A DNA stretch of 64,000 nt. Source: a bacterium (GTDB lineage: Bacteria; Planctomycetota; Planctomycetia; Planctomycetales; Planctomycetaceae). Below the pieces are notes generated by a model. It was not told the origin of the DNA, ran no database searches, and worked only from the letters and a program-made list of their open reading frames with translations. Each line of letters opens with the position of its first letter. Position 1 is the stretch's first letter. The stretch lies in assembly GCA_016124895.1 (NCBI GenBank), contig WGMU01000031.1:1-64000 (forward strand). Reading direction: 5' to 3'. Both the position numbers and the translations under genes were made by a program. Shown in pieces: positions 1-9,567 of this stretch.

Positions 1-42
1 CACGATCTGCTCGGGATTGTGTCGTCTTCGTTGCTTCGTCAT
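1..42 (-). CDS. IS3-family transposase OrfA, N-terminal fragment cut by window edge
   Basis: Reading leftward from an ATG at 42, the frame gives MTKQRRRHNPEQIV and runs off the edge. This basic start followed by 'PEQIV' is what I know from the OrfA (helix-turn-helix) subunit of IS3-family transposases, which binds the element ends. A strong ribosome binding site (AAGGAGG on the minus strand, complement of about 49-55) sits at normal spacing. An IS3-like terminal repeat follows at about 104-117. Only 14 codons are visible, so integrity cannot be judged. Confidence 0.7.
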   Translation of the reverse strand, partial: MTKQRRRHNPEQIV

Positions 43-117
43 CGAAAGCCTCCTTCGCCGATCTTTATCGGCCGGAAACTCTCATAAACCCCGGACCAGT
101 TTTCAGGGGGCAGGCCA
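1..117 (-). mobile_element. End of an IS3-family insertion sequence, rest outside window
   Basis: The minus strand starting at 117 reads TGGCCTGCCCCCTGAAAA, the TG...GCCCCC form typical of IS3-family terminal inverted repeats. About 75 bases further in lies the transposase OrfA start codon at 42. The layout (terminus, short leader, strong RBS, OrfA) matches the left end of such an element. The other end and the target duplication are not in view, so the exact boundary (117 or 118) is inferred. Confidence 0.6.
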
Positions 118-661
118 GAAGCTCACCATCCCCTCGGAATCAGCCAGTCAGTCTGTTCGGAGGTAACGTCGATCAACTGCGTGTCGGAGTTGATGCCAGG
201 TCCGTCGATCTGTTCGACGCCGGAGAAACTGTCTAAGCCGGCAAGAAGCAGTGGTTCCAGCAGATCTATGACCAGTCGATCGCTCCGAAGCAGCCCTTCA
301 GCAGCATGGCCTAGGCCGCGGCGAATTCGAAGCCTGCCGCAAGACCCTGCAACACCTCGTCCAGAGCATGACCTCGGCCTGCCAGAGCGCCAAACAGGAC
401 GGCGAACTCCGAGCCCAGCAGATCCTCAACCGCATCGCCACCAAAGTCAGCGCTTCACGATCCGGACGGTAAACAGATCCGAGCAGCCAAAGCTCCGAGG
501 GCAGACGGGTAGTCCGGTTTGCTCGCAAACTGGACCGCAAAGCGGCAAGAGGCATCAATTACCCGTTCCCTCAGATTCTGCCTTCGCCTCTCGTAGCTGC
601 ACCACAGAAATGGCAAGCAGTCTGTACCACCTCGTGTTCTTGAATCAAGCAAGTGACTTAC
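118..661 (+). pseudogene. Gene debris next to the IS end
   Basis: There is no intact gene in these 544 bases, but pieces of plus-strand reading frame look coding and are broken by stops and frame changes. Around 181-240 a frame ends LFDAGETV-stop. Around 237-312 a frame reads KQWFQQIYDQSIAPKQP and stops. Around 315-471 another reads GEFEACRKTLQHLVQSM, then QQILNRIATKV, and stops. Weaker coding-like sequence continues to about 640. The pieces could be one decayed gene interrupted when the neighbouring insertion sequence moved in. I do not recognise the family. Confidence 0.35.
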
Positions 662-1387
662 CTACCGAAACGACTGTTCTTTTCTGATACGCTTGACGGG
701 CTTAGTGCCTTGTGAAAGAAGGATCTGCGATCCAGCATACTGAGTCGCGAACCAGCCAATTGCAGTTCCGGCAACTGGAAGTCCCAAAGTTGGGCCACCG
801 CCCGCCCCTATGCCAAGAACTATGCCAACTATCAGGCCTGCAACCGCGACGAGCAACGAAACTACGAACAACGTTACATGACGGCTGTAGCACTCAGCGC
901 AGCGAGGAAGAGTTACGGTAACCGTATTCAAATAGTTCCTGCCACCCTTTGTCTGGTGGTGCCTGTGTTGGCTAAGCGATAAGTCGTACGTTCCGCCAGT
1001 CTTAAGTTTGCCAGTAACAGCGCGTGGCTTACCACATGCCACACAGGTCACCGCATGTCTCGCAACTTCAGATTCCCATTCGCATGAAGCTTCCGCATAG
1101 ATCTCTGGCAGCCTTTTAAACTTGTAAATCATTAAGCCGGCCACCAAGACCATCCCCAAGCCACAGATGTCTAAAAAGAGAGCGAGTCCAAAGAATTCGT
1201 TAGCCTTCGGGCCACAATGAATGCTGACGCCTCCGACCAAAGACAATGCGCCAGCAATTGCGAACACGCTTAATACAGAGACATAGAAGAACAACTGAGC
1301 GGTAGGGACGTTCTTCATTGCGGCAGCCTTAGTGCCGTCGCCCTGGCAAACGCCCGATCGGAATTCATCCCGTACGGACGTTGCCAT
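662..1387 (-). CDS. Small four-helix membrane protein with a CxxC-CxxC pair
   Basis: This protein of 241 residues has no family I recognise. Two hydrophobic helices lie at about residues 30-50 and 66-88. A soluble middle part carries CVACGKP and later CAEC, which would suit a zinc ribbon. Two more hydrophobic stretches follow at about 172-215, with a basic tail. The arrangement suggests an inner-membrane protein with a cytoplasmic metal-binding loop. The start may be at Met24 (position 1318), just before the first helix, because neither start has a convincing ribosome binding site. Its third-position GC is lower than in the following ahcY, which with the IS and debris alongside would fit recent acquisition. 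Confidence 0.55.
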   Translation of the reverse strand: MATSVRDEFRSGVCQGDGTKAAAMKNVPTAQLFFYVSVLSVFAIAGALSLVGGVSIHCGPKANEFFGLALFLDICGLGMVLVAGLMIYKFKRLPEIYAEASCEWESEVARHAVTCVACGKPRAVTGKLKTGGTYDLSLSQHRHHQTKGGRNYLNTVTVTLPRCAECYSRHVTLFVVSLLVAVAGLIVGIVLGIGAGGGPTLGLPVAGTAIGWFATQYAGSQILLSQGTKPVKRIRKEQSFR

Positions 1388-1423
1388 GACTGGGCGATGA
1401 CTGTCAGTGATTTTTGAAACGTT

Positions 1424-2776
1424 TCAGTACCGGTAGTGCTCCGGTTTGTAGGGGCCGTCGGCGTTGACGCCGAGGTATTTGGCCTGCTTGTCGGTCAGAC
1501 GCGTCAGTTTGACGCCGAGTTTTTCCAGGTGCAGGCGGGCGACTTCTTCATCCAGTCGTTTCGGCAGCATGTGGACGTCGACCGTGAAGTGGTCTTCGTC
1601 GAAGCCCAGGTAGGTCGGGTTCCACAGGGCGATCTGGGCGACGGTCTGGTTCGTGAAGCTGTTGCTCATCACGAATGACGGGTGGCCGGTCGCGCAGCCG
1701 AGGTTCACCAGACGGCCTTCGGCCAGCAGGATGATCGCTTTGCCGTCCGGGTAGATGTACTTGTCGACCGGGCCGCCTTCCATCGAGTCCGTCTTGATTT
1801 TGATTCGCTGGATATCCGAGCGGCTCTTGAGGTACGCGACGTCAATCTCGTCGTCGAAGTGGCCGATGTTGCAGACGATCGCGTCGCTCTTCATCGCGTC
1901 GAGATGCTCGCTGCGGATGATGTCGCAGTCACCGGTGGCCGTCACGAAGATGTCAGCCGTCGGGGCGACTTCTTCCAGCGTCGTCACCTGGTAACCTTCC
2001 ATCGCGGCCTGCAGCGCGTTGATGGGATCGATTTCCGTGACGATGACGCGGGCGCCCAGGCCTTTCATGGCGTGAGCACAGCCTTTGCCGACGTCGCCGT
2101 AACCGCAGACGACAACGACCTTGCCGGCGACCATGATGTCGGTCGCTCGCTTGATGCCGTCGGCGAGCGATTCGCGGCAGCCATACAGGTTGTCGAACTT
2201 GCTCTTCGTCACCGAGTCGTTGACGTTGATCGCCGGCAGCGGCAGCTTGCCTTCTTCCAGCATCTTGCGGAGTGCCATCACACCGGTGGTTGTCTCCTCA
2301 GAGATGCCGCCGATGCCTTCAACGAGTTCCGGGAAGCGATTGATGACCATCGCGGTCAGGTCGCCGCCATCGTCAAGGATCATGTTCAGCGGCTGACCGT
2401 CCGGCCAGAACAGCGTCTGTTCGATGCACCAGTCGAATTCTTCGGCGGTCTCACCCTTCCAGGCAAAAACGGGCACGCCTGTCGCGGCGATCGCGGCGGC
2501 GGCGTGATCCTGCGTCGAGAAAATGTTACAGCTCGACCAGCGGACTTCCGCGCCCAGAGCCGTCAGTGTTTCGATCAGCACGGCCGTCTGAATGGTCATG
2601 TGCAGGCAGCCGGCGATGCGGGCTCCGGCGAGCGGCTGATCCGGGCCGTACTTCTCGCGGAGAGCCATCAGGCCGGGCATTTCCTTCTCGGCCATCTCAA
2701 TCTCTTTGCGGCCGAACTCGGCGAGATCCATATTCTTGACTTTGTACGGCAGCACTTCAGACGGGGCGGTCGACAT
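1424..2776 (-). CDS. ahcY: Adenosylhomocysteinase (S-adenosylhomocysteine hydrolase)
   Basis: This cytosolic NAD-dependent enzyme splits S-adenosylhomocysteine into adenosine and homocysteine, keeping the methyl cycle running. The 450-residue product has the family's usual length. It shows [15 protein letters not shown], the substrate-domain [20 protein letters not shown], the Rossmann motif GYGDVGKG at about residues 222-229, and the diagnostic C-terminus ending KPEHYRY. The frame is open for 103 codons upstream, but the start at 2776 is chosen because AGGAG lies six bases before it and the protein begins here in the family. The gene sits downstream of a DUF1501 gene on the same strand, separated by a 314-base leader with hairpins, so it probably has its own promoter. 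Confidence 0.97.
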   Translation of the reverse strand: MSTAPSEVLPYKVKNMDLAEFGRKEIEMAEKEMPGLMALREKYGPDQPLAGARIAGCLHMTIQTAVLIETLTALGAEVRWSSCNIFSTQDHAAAAIAATGVPVFAWKGETAEEFDWCIEQTLFWPDGQPLNMILDDGGDLTAMVINRFPELVEGIGGISEETTTGVMALRKMLEEGKLPLPAINVNDSVTKSKFDNLYGCRESLADGIKRATDIMVAGKVVVVCGYGDVGKGCAHAMKGLGARVIVTEIDPINALQAAMEGYQVTTLEEVAPTADIFVTATGDCDIIRSEHLDAMKSDAIVCNIGHFDDEIDVAYLKSRSDIQRIKIKTDSMEGGPVDKYIYPDGKAIILLAEGRLVNLGCATGHPSFVMSNSFTNQTVAQIALWNPTYLGFDEDHFTVDVHMLPKRLDEEVARLHLEKLGVKLTRLTDKQAKYLGVNADGPYKPEHYRY

Positions 2777-3090
2777 GACGTCTCCTGAGGTTTCGAGTGA
2801 GTCCATTCGCGAACGAGGCAGTCCGTTCGGCAGAGAAATTCGCGGGATTGTAGAGCGTCTGCGCAGAATGTCCCGCAGGATTTGCAACTGGCCGCGAACG
2901 ATAGGAAACGTGTCAGAAGACGGCAACCAGGTGGACTTCTGACGCAAAGGCGCGAAGCCGCAGAGCAACGCAAAGAGGATGAATGCTGCACAAAAAACGA
3001 ACGGACCACAGAACTGTCGCCCTGAGCCCTTTTCCTTCGCGAGTCTTTGCGCCTCTGCGTCAGATTGCGACTCACAAGTTGTCACCGAAG
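2777..3090. other. 314-base intergenic leader of ahcY with hairpins and repeats
   Basis: No gene is seen. A hairpin with arms 2912-2919 and 2936-2943 (GTCAGAAG / CTTCTGAC) abuts an inverted pair of the 'cgcaaag' repeat (2940-2978 and 3034-3062). The repeat pair can fold into one long stem between the DUF1501 stop and ahcY. The roughly 135 bases before ahcY probably hold its promoter and leader. I looked for a SAH or SAM riboswitch and could not recognise one by eye. Confidence 0.5.
2940..3062. repeat. 'cgcaaag' intergenic repeat, inverted pair (locus A)
   Basis: The copy at 2940-2978 reads tgacgcaaaggcgcgaag and continues with cagagcaacgcaaagagg. The copy at 3034-3062 is its near reverse complement (ccttcgcgagtctttgcgc, then ctctgcgtca). 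The arms are separated by 55 bases. The same sequence family recurs at about 17.7, 23.7, 39.4 and 42.8 kb, always between genes. Confidence 0.8.
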
Positions 3091-4617
3091 TCAGATCAGC
3101 TCGGTGATCGGTTCACCATGGTAGATGTGGTTCGGACGGTTGACAGCGTCGTACCAGGCGGCAGTGCGCGGGATGCCGAGCGATTCGTAGATCGTTGCGG
3201 CCAGATTCTCGGGAGTCTGTGGAGCCTCGACTGGATAGCCGCCGTGCGCGTCGGACGCTCCGATCACGTTGCCGCCCGTCACGCCACCGCCCGCAAAGAA
3301 GACGGTCTGCACCGCGCCCCAGTGATCACGACCGGGCAGGCTATAGTGCTGAGCAAGATGCGAAATCTTCGGTGTGCGTCCGAACTCGCCGGCCATGACA
3401 ATCAGCGTGTCGTCGAGCAGGCCGGATTCGTGCAGGTCGTCGAGCAGTGCGGAGACCGCCCGGTCCGTCGGCGGAAAGAGGTTGTTCTTCAAGTGCGGAA
3501 ACGCGTTGCCGTGCGTGTCCCAGGTTTCGTCGTTGCCGAGGTTCACCTGCACCAGGTTAACGCCGGCTTCGACCAGGCGACGCGCCATCAGACACGACCA
3601 GCCGAACGAATTGCGACCATAACGTTCCTGCGTCCTGTCGTCGGCATGTGTGACGTCGAACGCGTGCTTGATCGACGGATCGCTCAGCAGCGAGATGACC
3701 CCCTGACGATAGCGGTCGAAGTCCTCGACATGTGCGTGCGAGTCGAGAAAGCGGCGCTGCAGTTCGAGTTCACTCAGCAGGCTGACGCGCTTATTGAGCG
3801 CCGCCTGCGTGACGCCGTGCGAGAGGCTGAGATTCGGGGCCTGAAAGACGCGTGTGTCGGTGCGCTCACGGTCCTGGTGGTCGAAGTCGTACTCGGGAAA
3901 CGCGCCGTAGGATTTCGTTTGAAACGGTGACGCTTCGATGAACCACGGATCCCGCTGCGCTCCCATCTGACCGGCAAACTGGCCGGGGATCACTCGGCCC
4001 GAGTTATGGACGAGCTTTTCCGGCAGCGCGACGGCGGGTGGCAGATTGTTGCGTGGCCGCGTCGCGTCTCCGGCGATCGCTGCAATCGACGGATAATCGC
4101 TCGCCTGCGGCTTGCTGCCGCTGAATCCACGCGGCATGTCCGACCGTCCGGTCAGCATGATGTGATGCCCCTGCGAGTGCTCGTTCCAGCCGTGCGTCAG
4201 CGATCTGCAGAGTGCCCACAGATGGCTGCGCTGCGCAAGCAGCGGCAGGTGCTCGCAGATTTGAATGCCCGGCGTCGCGGTATCGATCGGATTGAACTCG
4301 CCGCGCACCGTGTCGGGCGCCAGCGGCTTCAAATCGAAGCTGTCCTGCTGCGCGAGTCCTCCGCTCAAAAAGATATAGATACAGGTCCTCGCCCGGCCGG
4401 ATGCCTGCTTTCCATCGGGTGTCGGAGCTGCTCGCAGCGCGTTGAGATGATTCGTGCCGAGCCCCAGCAGCCCGACCGCTCCCGCCTGGACGGCGATACG
4501 CCGGGAGATCCCGAGTGGATGCTGACAGGACTGATTGCGGAGATTCATCTGGCAGGTCCGCTGAGCAGGAATCGGATTGACGTCGGCACGGAACGCGTCA
4601 GGCAGGAGAGTCATCAT
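3091..4617 (-). CDS. DUF1501 family protein, Tat-exported
   Basis: The 508-residue protein belongs to the DUF1501 family, sulfatase-like alkaline-phosphatase-fold proteins that are greatly expanded in planctomycetes and of unproven function. A twin-arginine signal ([19 protein letters not shown]) lies at about residues 37-55. Family hallmarks follow: [56 protein letters not shown] and the C-terminal [11 protein letters not shown]. Met24 (4548), immediately before [16 protein letters not shown], would put the Tat motif at the usual distance and is a good alternative start; neither start has a clear ribosome binding site. These genes usually follow a DUF1553/PSD1 cytochrome gene, but none is present here. 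Confidence 0.9.
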   Translation of the reverse strand: MMTLLPDAFRADVNPIPAQRTCQMNLRNQSCQHPLGISRRIAVQAGAVGLLGLGTNHLNALRAAPTPDGKQASGRARTCIYIFLSGGLAQQDSFDLKPLAPDTVRGEFNPIDTATPGIQICEHLPLLAQRSHLWALCRSLTHGWNEHSQGHHIMLTGRSDMPRGFSGSKPQASDYPSIAAIAGDATRPRNNLPPAVALPEKLVHNSGRVIPGQFAGQMGAQRDPWFIEASPFQTKSYGAFPEYDFDHQDRERTDTRVFQAPNLSLSHGVTQAALNKRVSLLSELELQRRFLDSHAHVEDFDRYRQGVISLLSDPSIKHAFDVTHADDRTQERYGRNSFGWSCLMARRLVEAGVNLVQVNLGNDETWDTHGNAFPHLKNNLFPPTDRAVSALLDDLHESGLLDDTLIVMAGEFGRTPKISHLAQHYSLPGRDHWGAVQTVFFAGGGVTGGNVIGASDAHGGYPVEAPQTPENLAATIYESLGIPRTAAWYDAVNRPNHIYHGEPITELI

Positions 4618-4917
4618 GCCGACGATCGATCAGGAGGTCTACCGAGACTTTTCTGGAGTGACCGTGCGCACGTCAGTTGAAGCTTACGAAGCCGGAAATG
4701 ACGTGATTGAGAAACCGAGTCGATCAGCCACCCCGCTGATTCGTCCACCCTGCCACTGTGAGCGATACACTGGACTGATCTCAGCGTGGCCGATTCGAGG
4801 TCACGCTTGACTTCAGGGGGCCAGAATTGACACTTGCCAGGTTCGTCACCACAGAATTCCCCCGTGTTTCCATGAGAGAACACTGTCGCTCTTTGCTTCT
4901 CAGCAGGGGATCGAACC
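4618..4917. other. 300-base divergent intergenic region with an isolated IS-end-like motif
   Basis: This is the promoter region between the minus-strand DUF1501 gene and the plus-strand zinc-ribbon gene. I see no gene. The minus strand at about 4833-4812 reads TGTCAATTCTGGCCCCCTGA, which shares GCCCCCTGAA with the IS end at 104-117 and could be a relic terminus. No transposase or partner end is nearby, so this is weak. Confidence 0.4.
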
Positions 4918-5970
4918 ATGCCCTCGGAATCCGTCAGCGTTGTCTGCCCGAACTGTCAGGCACAACTCAAAGCAGGGCAGAACCGTCTGGGAAAGGTCGT
5001 CAATTGCCCGGCGTGTGACGAACCATTTCAGGTCAACTCCCCGTCCAGCAGAGCAACGGAACTCGCCGGAAATTCTGCGGTACCAGTTGCGGAGGCTCGC
5101 CGTCAGTCGGATACAGACCTGGGCGACTCACTCGAATCGAGTACGACAGACGAAGGCACCTATCAACTGGCTGCCCCTAAGTCGTCTCGTTTCTGTCCGC
5201 ATTGCGGTCAGAAGCTGCTGGCAAGTGAGACGACATGTCGAGTGTGCCTTGCGGCAGCCAACCCGGCGACGTTCTCCTCGAACAAGTGCAGTTCGTGTGG
5301 CGGCATTCTGTCGGCTGGCCGAATCGTTTGTCCGAAATGTCATACGGACAACGCCGTCGAAACGAAGCCCGGTAGCCCAGTTCTTCCACCGCAAAAAAAA
5401 CGTCGCAATCGACCGACTGCAGAAACGCTCAACCATGAATCGGGCGACTCAGAACAACCTGCGAAGCCGATCCTTTCTGAGGAAGAACAGTGGGAACTGC
5501 TGCGAACGGAGGACAAACAAACTCCGCTGTGGGTTGCCGCTCTCGCACTGGGGGCTGTGGTGATGGTGATCGCCGCTGCTGTGGTATTCGGGACAGGCAT
5601 GTTCTCTGGCTTCTGGACGCGCCTCGGTGTCTCCCTGGGCTTCGGAGTTGGCGTGGCTCTCATTGGCCTGCTGTTTCAGGGGGTGCAGTCGTTTTATGAA
5701 GCAATTCAGGACAAGTCAGAGAATGTCCTTACTGTCGTGAATGCGATTTTCGTCAGTTATGTGGTCGTTCTGGGATTGCTCTATTTCTGGTTCTCATGGA
5801 CGCACGATCTTGATTTAGGAGAGGAACTGACGCTTATCTCGGTACTTCTCTTCGGGATTGGTGTTGGGAAACACTTTCGCTCCAGGGTTGGCACATTCAT
5901 CGGCCAGACAAGTGACGTGCCTGACGAGGTCCAGCCCAAACCGGACCACCATAAAGCCGGAGAAGGCTGA
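4918..5970 (+). CDS. MJ0042-type zinc-finger and zinc-ribbon membrane protein
   Basis: The 350-residue protein starts with a zinc finger of the MJ0042 type (CPNCQAQLKAG then VVNCPACDEPF, residues about 10-38), common at the start of planctomycete membrane proteins. A Ser/Glu-rich linker follows, then two more Cys pairs sets (FCPHCGQKL ... CRVC at about 90-110 and CSSCGGIL ... CPKCH at about 123-141), a basic stretch, and four hydrophobic helices from about residue 200 to 320. It is probably an inner-membrane protein with a cytosolic zinc-binding head. Role unknown. A GGGGA ribosome binding site precedes the ATG. The neighbours give no functional hint. Confidence 0.8.
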   Translation: MPSESVSVVCPNCQAQLKAGQNRLGKVVNCPACDEPFQVNSPSSRATELAGNSAVPVAEARRQSDTDLGDSLESSTTDEGTYQLAAPKSSRFCPHCGQKLLASETTCRVCLAAANPATFSSNKCSSCGGILSAGRIVCPKCHTDNAVETKPGSPVLPPQKKRRNRPTAETLNHESGDSEQPAKPILSEEEQWELLRTEDKQTPLWVAALALGAVVMVIAAAVVFGTGMFSGFWTRLGVSLGFGVGVALIGLLFQGVQSFYEAIQDKSENVLTVVNAIFVSYVVVLGLLYFWFSWTHDLDLGEELTLISVLLFGIGVGKHFRSRVGTFIGQTSDVPDEVQPKPDHHKAGEG

Positions 5971-6066
5971 TTATTGCCCGCTGCACAGAACCCGGTTCTT
6001 CATGACTGAGGCTACTGCAGATCTACACCTTCCATGAAGGTCCGCGATGGACAGTTGCCGTGATTG

Positions 6067-9000
6067 CTATTTGCCAAGTGATTGTCTGGCACGGTCACGA
6101 TCCGCCGTACTGCTGCCAGGCTCCTGGAGGACTTTCTCATAAGCTGCACGAGCTTCGTCGGCTCGTCCGGCAGCTTTCAGGGTGTCGCCGAGGACGCGAT
6201 ACATCGAGCCTCGCCAGTAGCCTTTGAGTATTTCGAGATCAACTGCGTGCAGCGTCGAGAGAGCCTGGTCGAACTTCTGTTGACGCGTCAGGATGCGAGC
6301 TGTCAGTTGAATGCCGCGGAAGTACGTCGCGCTGCCGTTGTTGCGGGACGACTCGACGATCTGCTGATACACGGCGAGGGCTGCCTCATCGTCTTTGAGA
6401 TTCGTTTCCCGGTTGCTGCCCATCGCCAGCAGGATCGCCAGGCGAGTCTGACTGTCCGATGTGAACTTCAGCGCCGTCTGAAAATCAGATTCGGCTTCCT
6501 TCCCGGAACCGGTTGCTGCGTAGGCCTGCGCCCGAGCGAAACGACTAGGACCCAACTGCCAGAACGGCCAGATGTCGAAGTCTTCGTTTCTGAACTGCGT
6601 AACGAGTTCCGCGAACTGTCGTTGAGCCAGCAGGTCGTGCATCTGTGTGGTCTTCGACACTGCTTCAATCGGGATCTGACCGGCAAGTTCGGCCGCCCGG
6701 TTGAAGTCCTTGAGTGCCCTCGCGCTGGCCGCGGCCTGTTCGAGAGCTGCCGACTTCTGCTCGTCAGTCAGTTTGCGTTCGGCCAGCGCTACGAAGGCAG
6801 CAATCGCCTCGTCGTATTTGCGTTGTCCCTGCAGTTCGGAAGCCGTGTGGAAAGCTGACAGAAAATCGTCGTCCGGACCGGCATCTTCAAAGCGGTGCGA
6901 ACGGCCGGCGTAAAAGTGGCCGAACTTCAGCGGCACGTGAAAACCGGCCGTGCCCGTTGGCGAGAAAGCGGACAATTCGGTGCCGTGCTCTCGAATCCGC
7001 TGGCGGCAGATGTTGAAATACCACGGCAGGCTTTGCGTTGGCTTGTGTCCGACGACCTGGTGCAGCGGATCGTTTTCGTCTTCCGTCACCGGGATCCGAA
7101 TCTCAGCCGACCAGTGATCGTCCGCGACGTGCGTGGCGACTTCGGCGTTCGAGGCCCATTCGTACCAGCGGTCTTTGGAGACGCCGCGGTCGAGGTCGAT
7201 CAAGGCGCCGGACGGATTCACGGCGAGCTGGTAATACGAATGCGCTTCGGTTTCGATCAGCACTTCGACAACGTCACCGTACCACGTGGCTGGATCTTCG
7301 TCTTTCGTCGTCGCGATGTTGAGTTTCTCGCCGGGATGTTCGTCGCAGCGAATGCCAAAGTAGAGATTGCCACCGCGCCACGCCGACTTGAAACTCGTCC
7401 CGAAGATCGGTTGCCGTCCAGTCTGCAGTTCGCGCAGCCGTCCGGTCGAAGAGACCGGGCATTCAGTCCATGCCTCTTCGTCGAGCTTTCCGTCCAGAGT
7501 GATCTCGCCCGCGTCGCCGACGAGTCGCACCTGCGGCACCGGGCCGCGTTTCTTTCCGAGCTGCGTGCTCTTGTTGCGCAGGCCGTCGAGGAAGTCGTCG
7601 ATCAAGTCAAGACGCCGTGCGTAGACCGAGTCCGCTGCGACTTTCCCCTGAGCAGCGGCGAACAGCGCCAGTCCAGCGTCGGCCTGCGACTTGTCCTGTT
7701 CCATCGCATGCCAGTTCGTCTCGCAGAAGCGGAAGAACGTTCGCACCTCGTTTTCCGCCGGACCGTAAAACAGGCGGCAGTATTCATCGAACAGTGCGTC
7801 CACACTCTGCTCCGGCCCACCCCAGTACATTCTCGCGGTGAAGTAAACCTGAAAATGATTGAAGCCGATCGCGACCTGATCAAAGTCCTGCCGCACGCTC
7901 AGCCAGATGTCCTCGCCCTTCGACATGCCCTTCGTCGCGTTGATGCTCTCGCCGATCGTCGTCGGCACAAACGAAGGCAGATACCAGCCGCGGTCGGTAA
8001 ACGGGTAGTTCTCGAAAATCATGATCGGGTTGTCGGTCTTCGACGCCCAGCCCTCGCGGAGCTTGCGTAGTTCCTCACGCTGCTCGGGCGAATCTGCTGT
8101 CGGACGCCGGCCACCAACGATGATCACCTGCACGTTGGGCTCCAGCCGGTCGATGCTTTTCGGTGGCAGTGTGTACGTGCCGTACGCGCAGTTCGAGATC
8201 AGCTTGTCAGGATGCGTCCTGCGAACTTCCTTTGCGACGCGGTTGACGAAGTCCCAGACGTAATCAGAGAAGACGCCACGTGCGCCACGTTCAGGATCAT
8301 CTTTCCCCTGACACTTCTCACACTGACAGATCGCCGTGTAGCCATCGGGCGGCATGATTGAGACGACGTCGAAGTGGTAATGATCGAACTGAGCCCGCGC
8401 GAACGCGGCGGCTTCGTGCAGCAGTTCGTCGTTCGAGTAGCAGAGCTGATTGAGCCGTTGCCCAAGCTGCGTGTGCCGTTGGCCACCGTAGAGCGCGAAC
8501 CAGTCCGGATGATGCGTCAGCGTGTACTCGTTATGCGTCATCGTGTTGAGGCCGTGCGCCGTCTGCAGACCGTACGGATTGCGGATGCCCAGGTGCATCG
8601 CCCAGCGCGACGTGTCGCGGCCGTGAACTCCGAAACGGATATTGAACGCGCGGACCGGGAAGTCCGGACGAACGGTCTCGTCAATCTTTGGCAGAGCGAT
8701 CGTCGTCCATTTCGGGACGACCTCGCCGACCTCGCCCGGCATGTACCACCTCACGCCGAGGCTCCGCAGAAATCCGCAGACCGCGTTGAACGAGCCACGT
8801 TCGTCAAAGCCCCAGACGTGAACGCTGCCGTCGTCCGCGAACTCCTGATGACCTTGCTTGCCGAACGAACCCACCGCGCCGGTGTAATTCTTCCGCAGTT
8901 GCGACAACGGGTTGCCCCAGTGCTTGCCCGTGATCTGATCCCACTCGGCCTGAGTCTTTCCGCTGACGACGTCGCCATTGCTACGCGGCCACGGTTCAAT

Positions 9001-9357
9001 CGGCGTGAAGTCGGCGTCGTCTCCCAGCAGCGCAAGCCAGCCGTCTCCGGATTTCATGCGGTACGCGCCGGCTTTGAGATCGTCGATCGACAGGCCGAGC
9101 CGATCTGTGTGAGCACTACGGCCAACGAAAACCCGCACGACGCTGGTGTCCGTTGGCGAGTTAACGATCGGCAGCTTCGCTCCGGAAATCTTTTCGACGT
9201 AATGCTGCAGTTCCTGAGCGGCCAGCTTCGTCGTCCGCGGTGAGGGCTCCGCAATGACGATTTCCGCCTTCGGCTGGCCATCGCGAACAAGAAACGGCTC
9301 GGCAGCCAGAGTCGGGATTGCGAGAACGCAAACAATGAGAGCAGTCAGTGATTTCAT
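6067..9357 (-). CDS. Secreted DUF4838 glycosidase-like protein with CBM9-like and TPR domains
   Basis: The protein of 1096 residues has a signal peptide (MKSLTALIVCVLAIPTLAAE). An N-terminal alpha-glucuronidase-like domain (about 20-120, with TTKLAAQELQHYVEKISG) leads into a DUF4838 TIM-barrel-like domain (about 230-560, with SIMPPDGYTAICQCEKCQG). DUF4838 is an uncharacterised family related to glycoside hydrolases. About 625-790 resembles the family-9 carbohydrate-binding fold (ITLDGKLDEEAWTEC, GDVVEVLIETEAHSYYQLAVNPSG). The last 250 residues look like degenerate TPR helices. The start at 9357 is preferred over 9381 because it places the signal peptide at the N-terminus. It likely attacks an acidic polysaccharide outside the cytoplasm, which is inference. 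Confidence 0.85.
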   Translation of the reverse strand: MKSLTALIVCVLAIPTLAAEPFLVRDGQPKAEIVIAEPSPRTTKLAAQELQHYVEKISGAKLPIVNSPTDTSVVRVFVGRSAHTDRLGLSIDDLKAGAYRMKSGDGWLALLGDDADFTPIEPWPRSNGDVVSGKTQAEWDQITGKHWGNPLSQLRKNYTGAVGSFGKQGHQEFADDGSVHVWGFDERGSFNAVCGFLRSLGVRWYMPGEVGEVVPKWTTIALPKIDETVRPDFPVRAFNIRFGVHGRDTSRWAMHLGIRNPYGLQTAHGLNTMTHNEYTLTHHPDWFALYGGQRHTQLGQRLNQLCYSNDELLHEAAAFARAQFDHYHFDVVSIMPPDGYTAICQCEKCQGKDDPERGARGVFSDYVWDFVNRVAKEVRRTHPDKLISNCAYGTYTLPPKSIDRLEPNVQVIIVGGRRPTADSPEQREELRKLREGWASKTDNPIMIFENYPFTDRGWYLPSFVPTTIGESINATKGMSKGEDIWLSVRQDFDQVAIGFNHFQVYFTARMYWGGPEQSVDALFDEYCRLFYGPAENEVRTFFRFCETNWHAMEQDKSQADAGLALFAAAQGKVAADSVYARRLDLIDDFLDGLRNKSTQLGKKRGPVPQVRLVGDAGEITLDGKLDEEAWTECPVSSTGRLRELQTGRQPIFGTSFKSAWRGGNLYFGIRCDEHPGEKLNIATTKDEDPATWYGDVVEVLIETEAHSYYQLAVNPSGALIDLDRGVSKDRWYEWASNAEVATHVADDHWSAEIRIPVTEDENDPLHQVVGHKPTQSLPWYFNICRQRIREHGTELSAFSPTGTAGFHVPLKFGHFYAGRSHRFEDAGPDDDFLSAFHTASELQGQRKYDEAIAAFVALAERKLTDEQKSAALEQAAASARALKDFNRAAELAGQIPIEAVSKTTQMHDLLAQRQFAELVTQFRNEDFDIWPFWQLGPSRFARAQAYAATGSGKEAESDFQTALKFTSDSQTRLAILLAMGSNRETNLKDDEAALAVYQQIVESSRNNGSATYFRGIQLTARILTRQQKFDQALSTLHAVDLEILKGYWRGSMYRVLGDTLKAAGRADEARAAYEKVLQEPGSSTADRDRARQSLGK

Positions 9358-9567
9358 GAGTTCGTTATCCGTCGCTGTCACCCGGCGATTCCGAAACAGG
9401 AAGGCCGTCAGAAAAAGAAATCAATCACAGCCAACGACTTGCGTCAGGCCAATCGTTCGAAGAGAGCGATTGGCAGAATTCTCCGCTGCGCATTGCTGTT
9501 CCGCAGAGCAGGTCTCGATGCATCATCAGATGCCTGCACGGTGCGTCGACACGCACATCGTCTGGCG

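Noticed and set aside
1682-2788. Long plus-strand open frame opposite ahcY
   Set aside because: It is the complement of a well-conserved ahcY and its product has no domain features; high GC keeps the antisense frame open.
2777-2911. SAH or SAM riboswitch upstream of ahcY
   Set aside because: No stem arrangement matching the consensus as I know it could be drawn by eye; a covariance-model search would settle it.
4812-4833. Second IS3 terminus making a composite transposon with 1-117
   Set aside because: The shared motif is only about ten bases, there is no transposase nearby, and the 4.7 kb between holds ahcY and DUF1501.
5987-5999. Terminator after the zinc-ribbon gene
   Set aside because: The agaac/gttct stem is only five bp with no T-tract.
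6895-8070. Long plus-strand open frame opposite the DUF4838 gene
   Set aside because: The translation is His/Arg/Val-rich shadow sequence; the minus-strand gene has a signal peptide and known domains.
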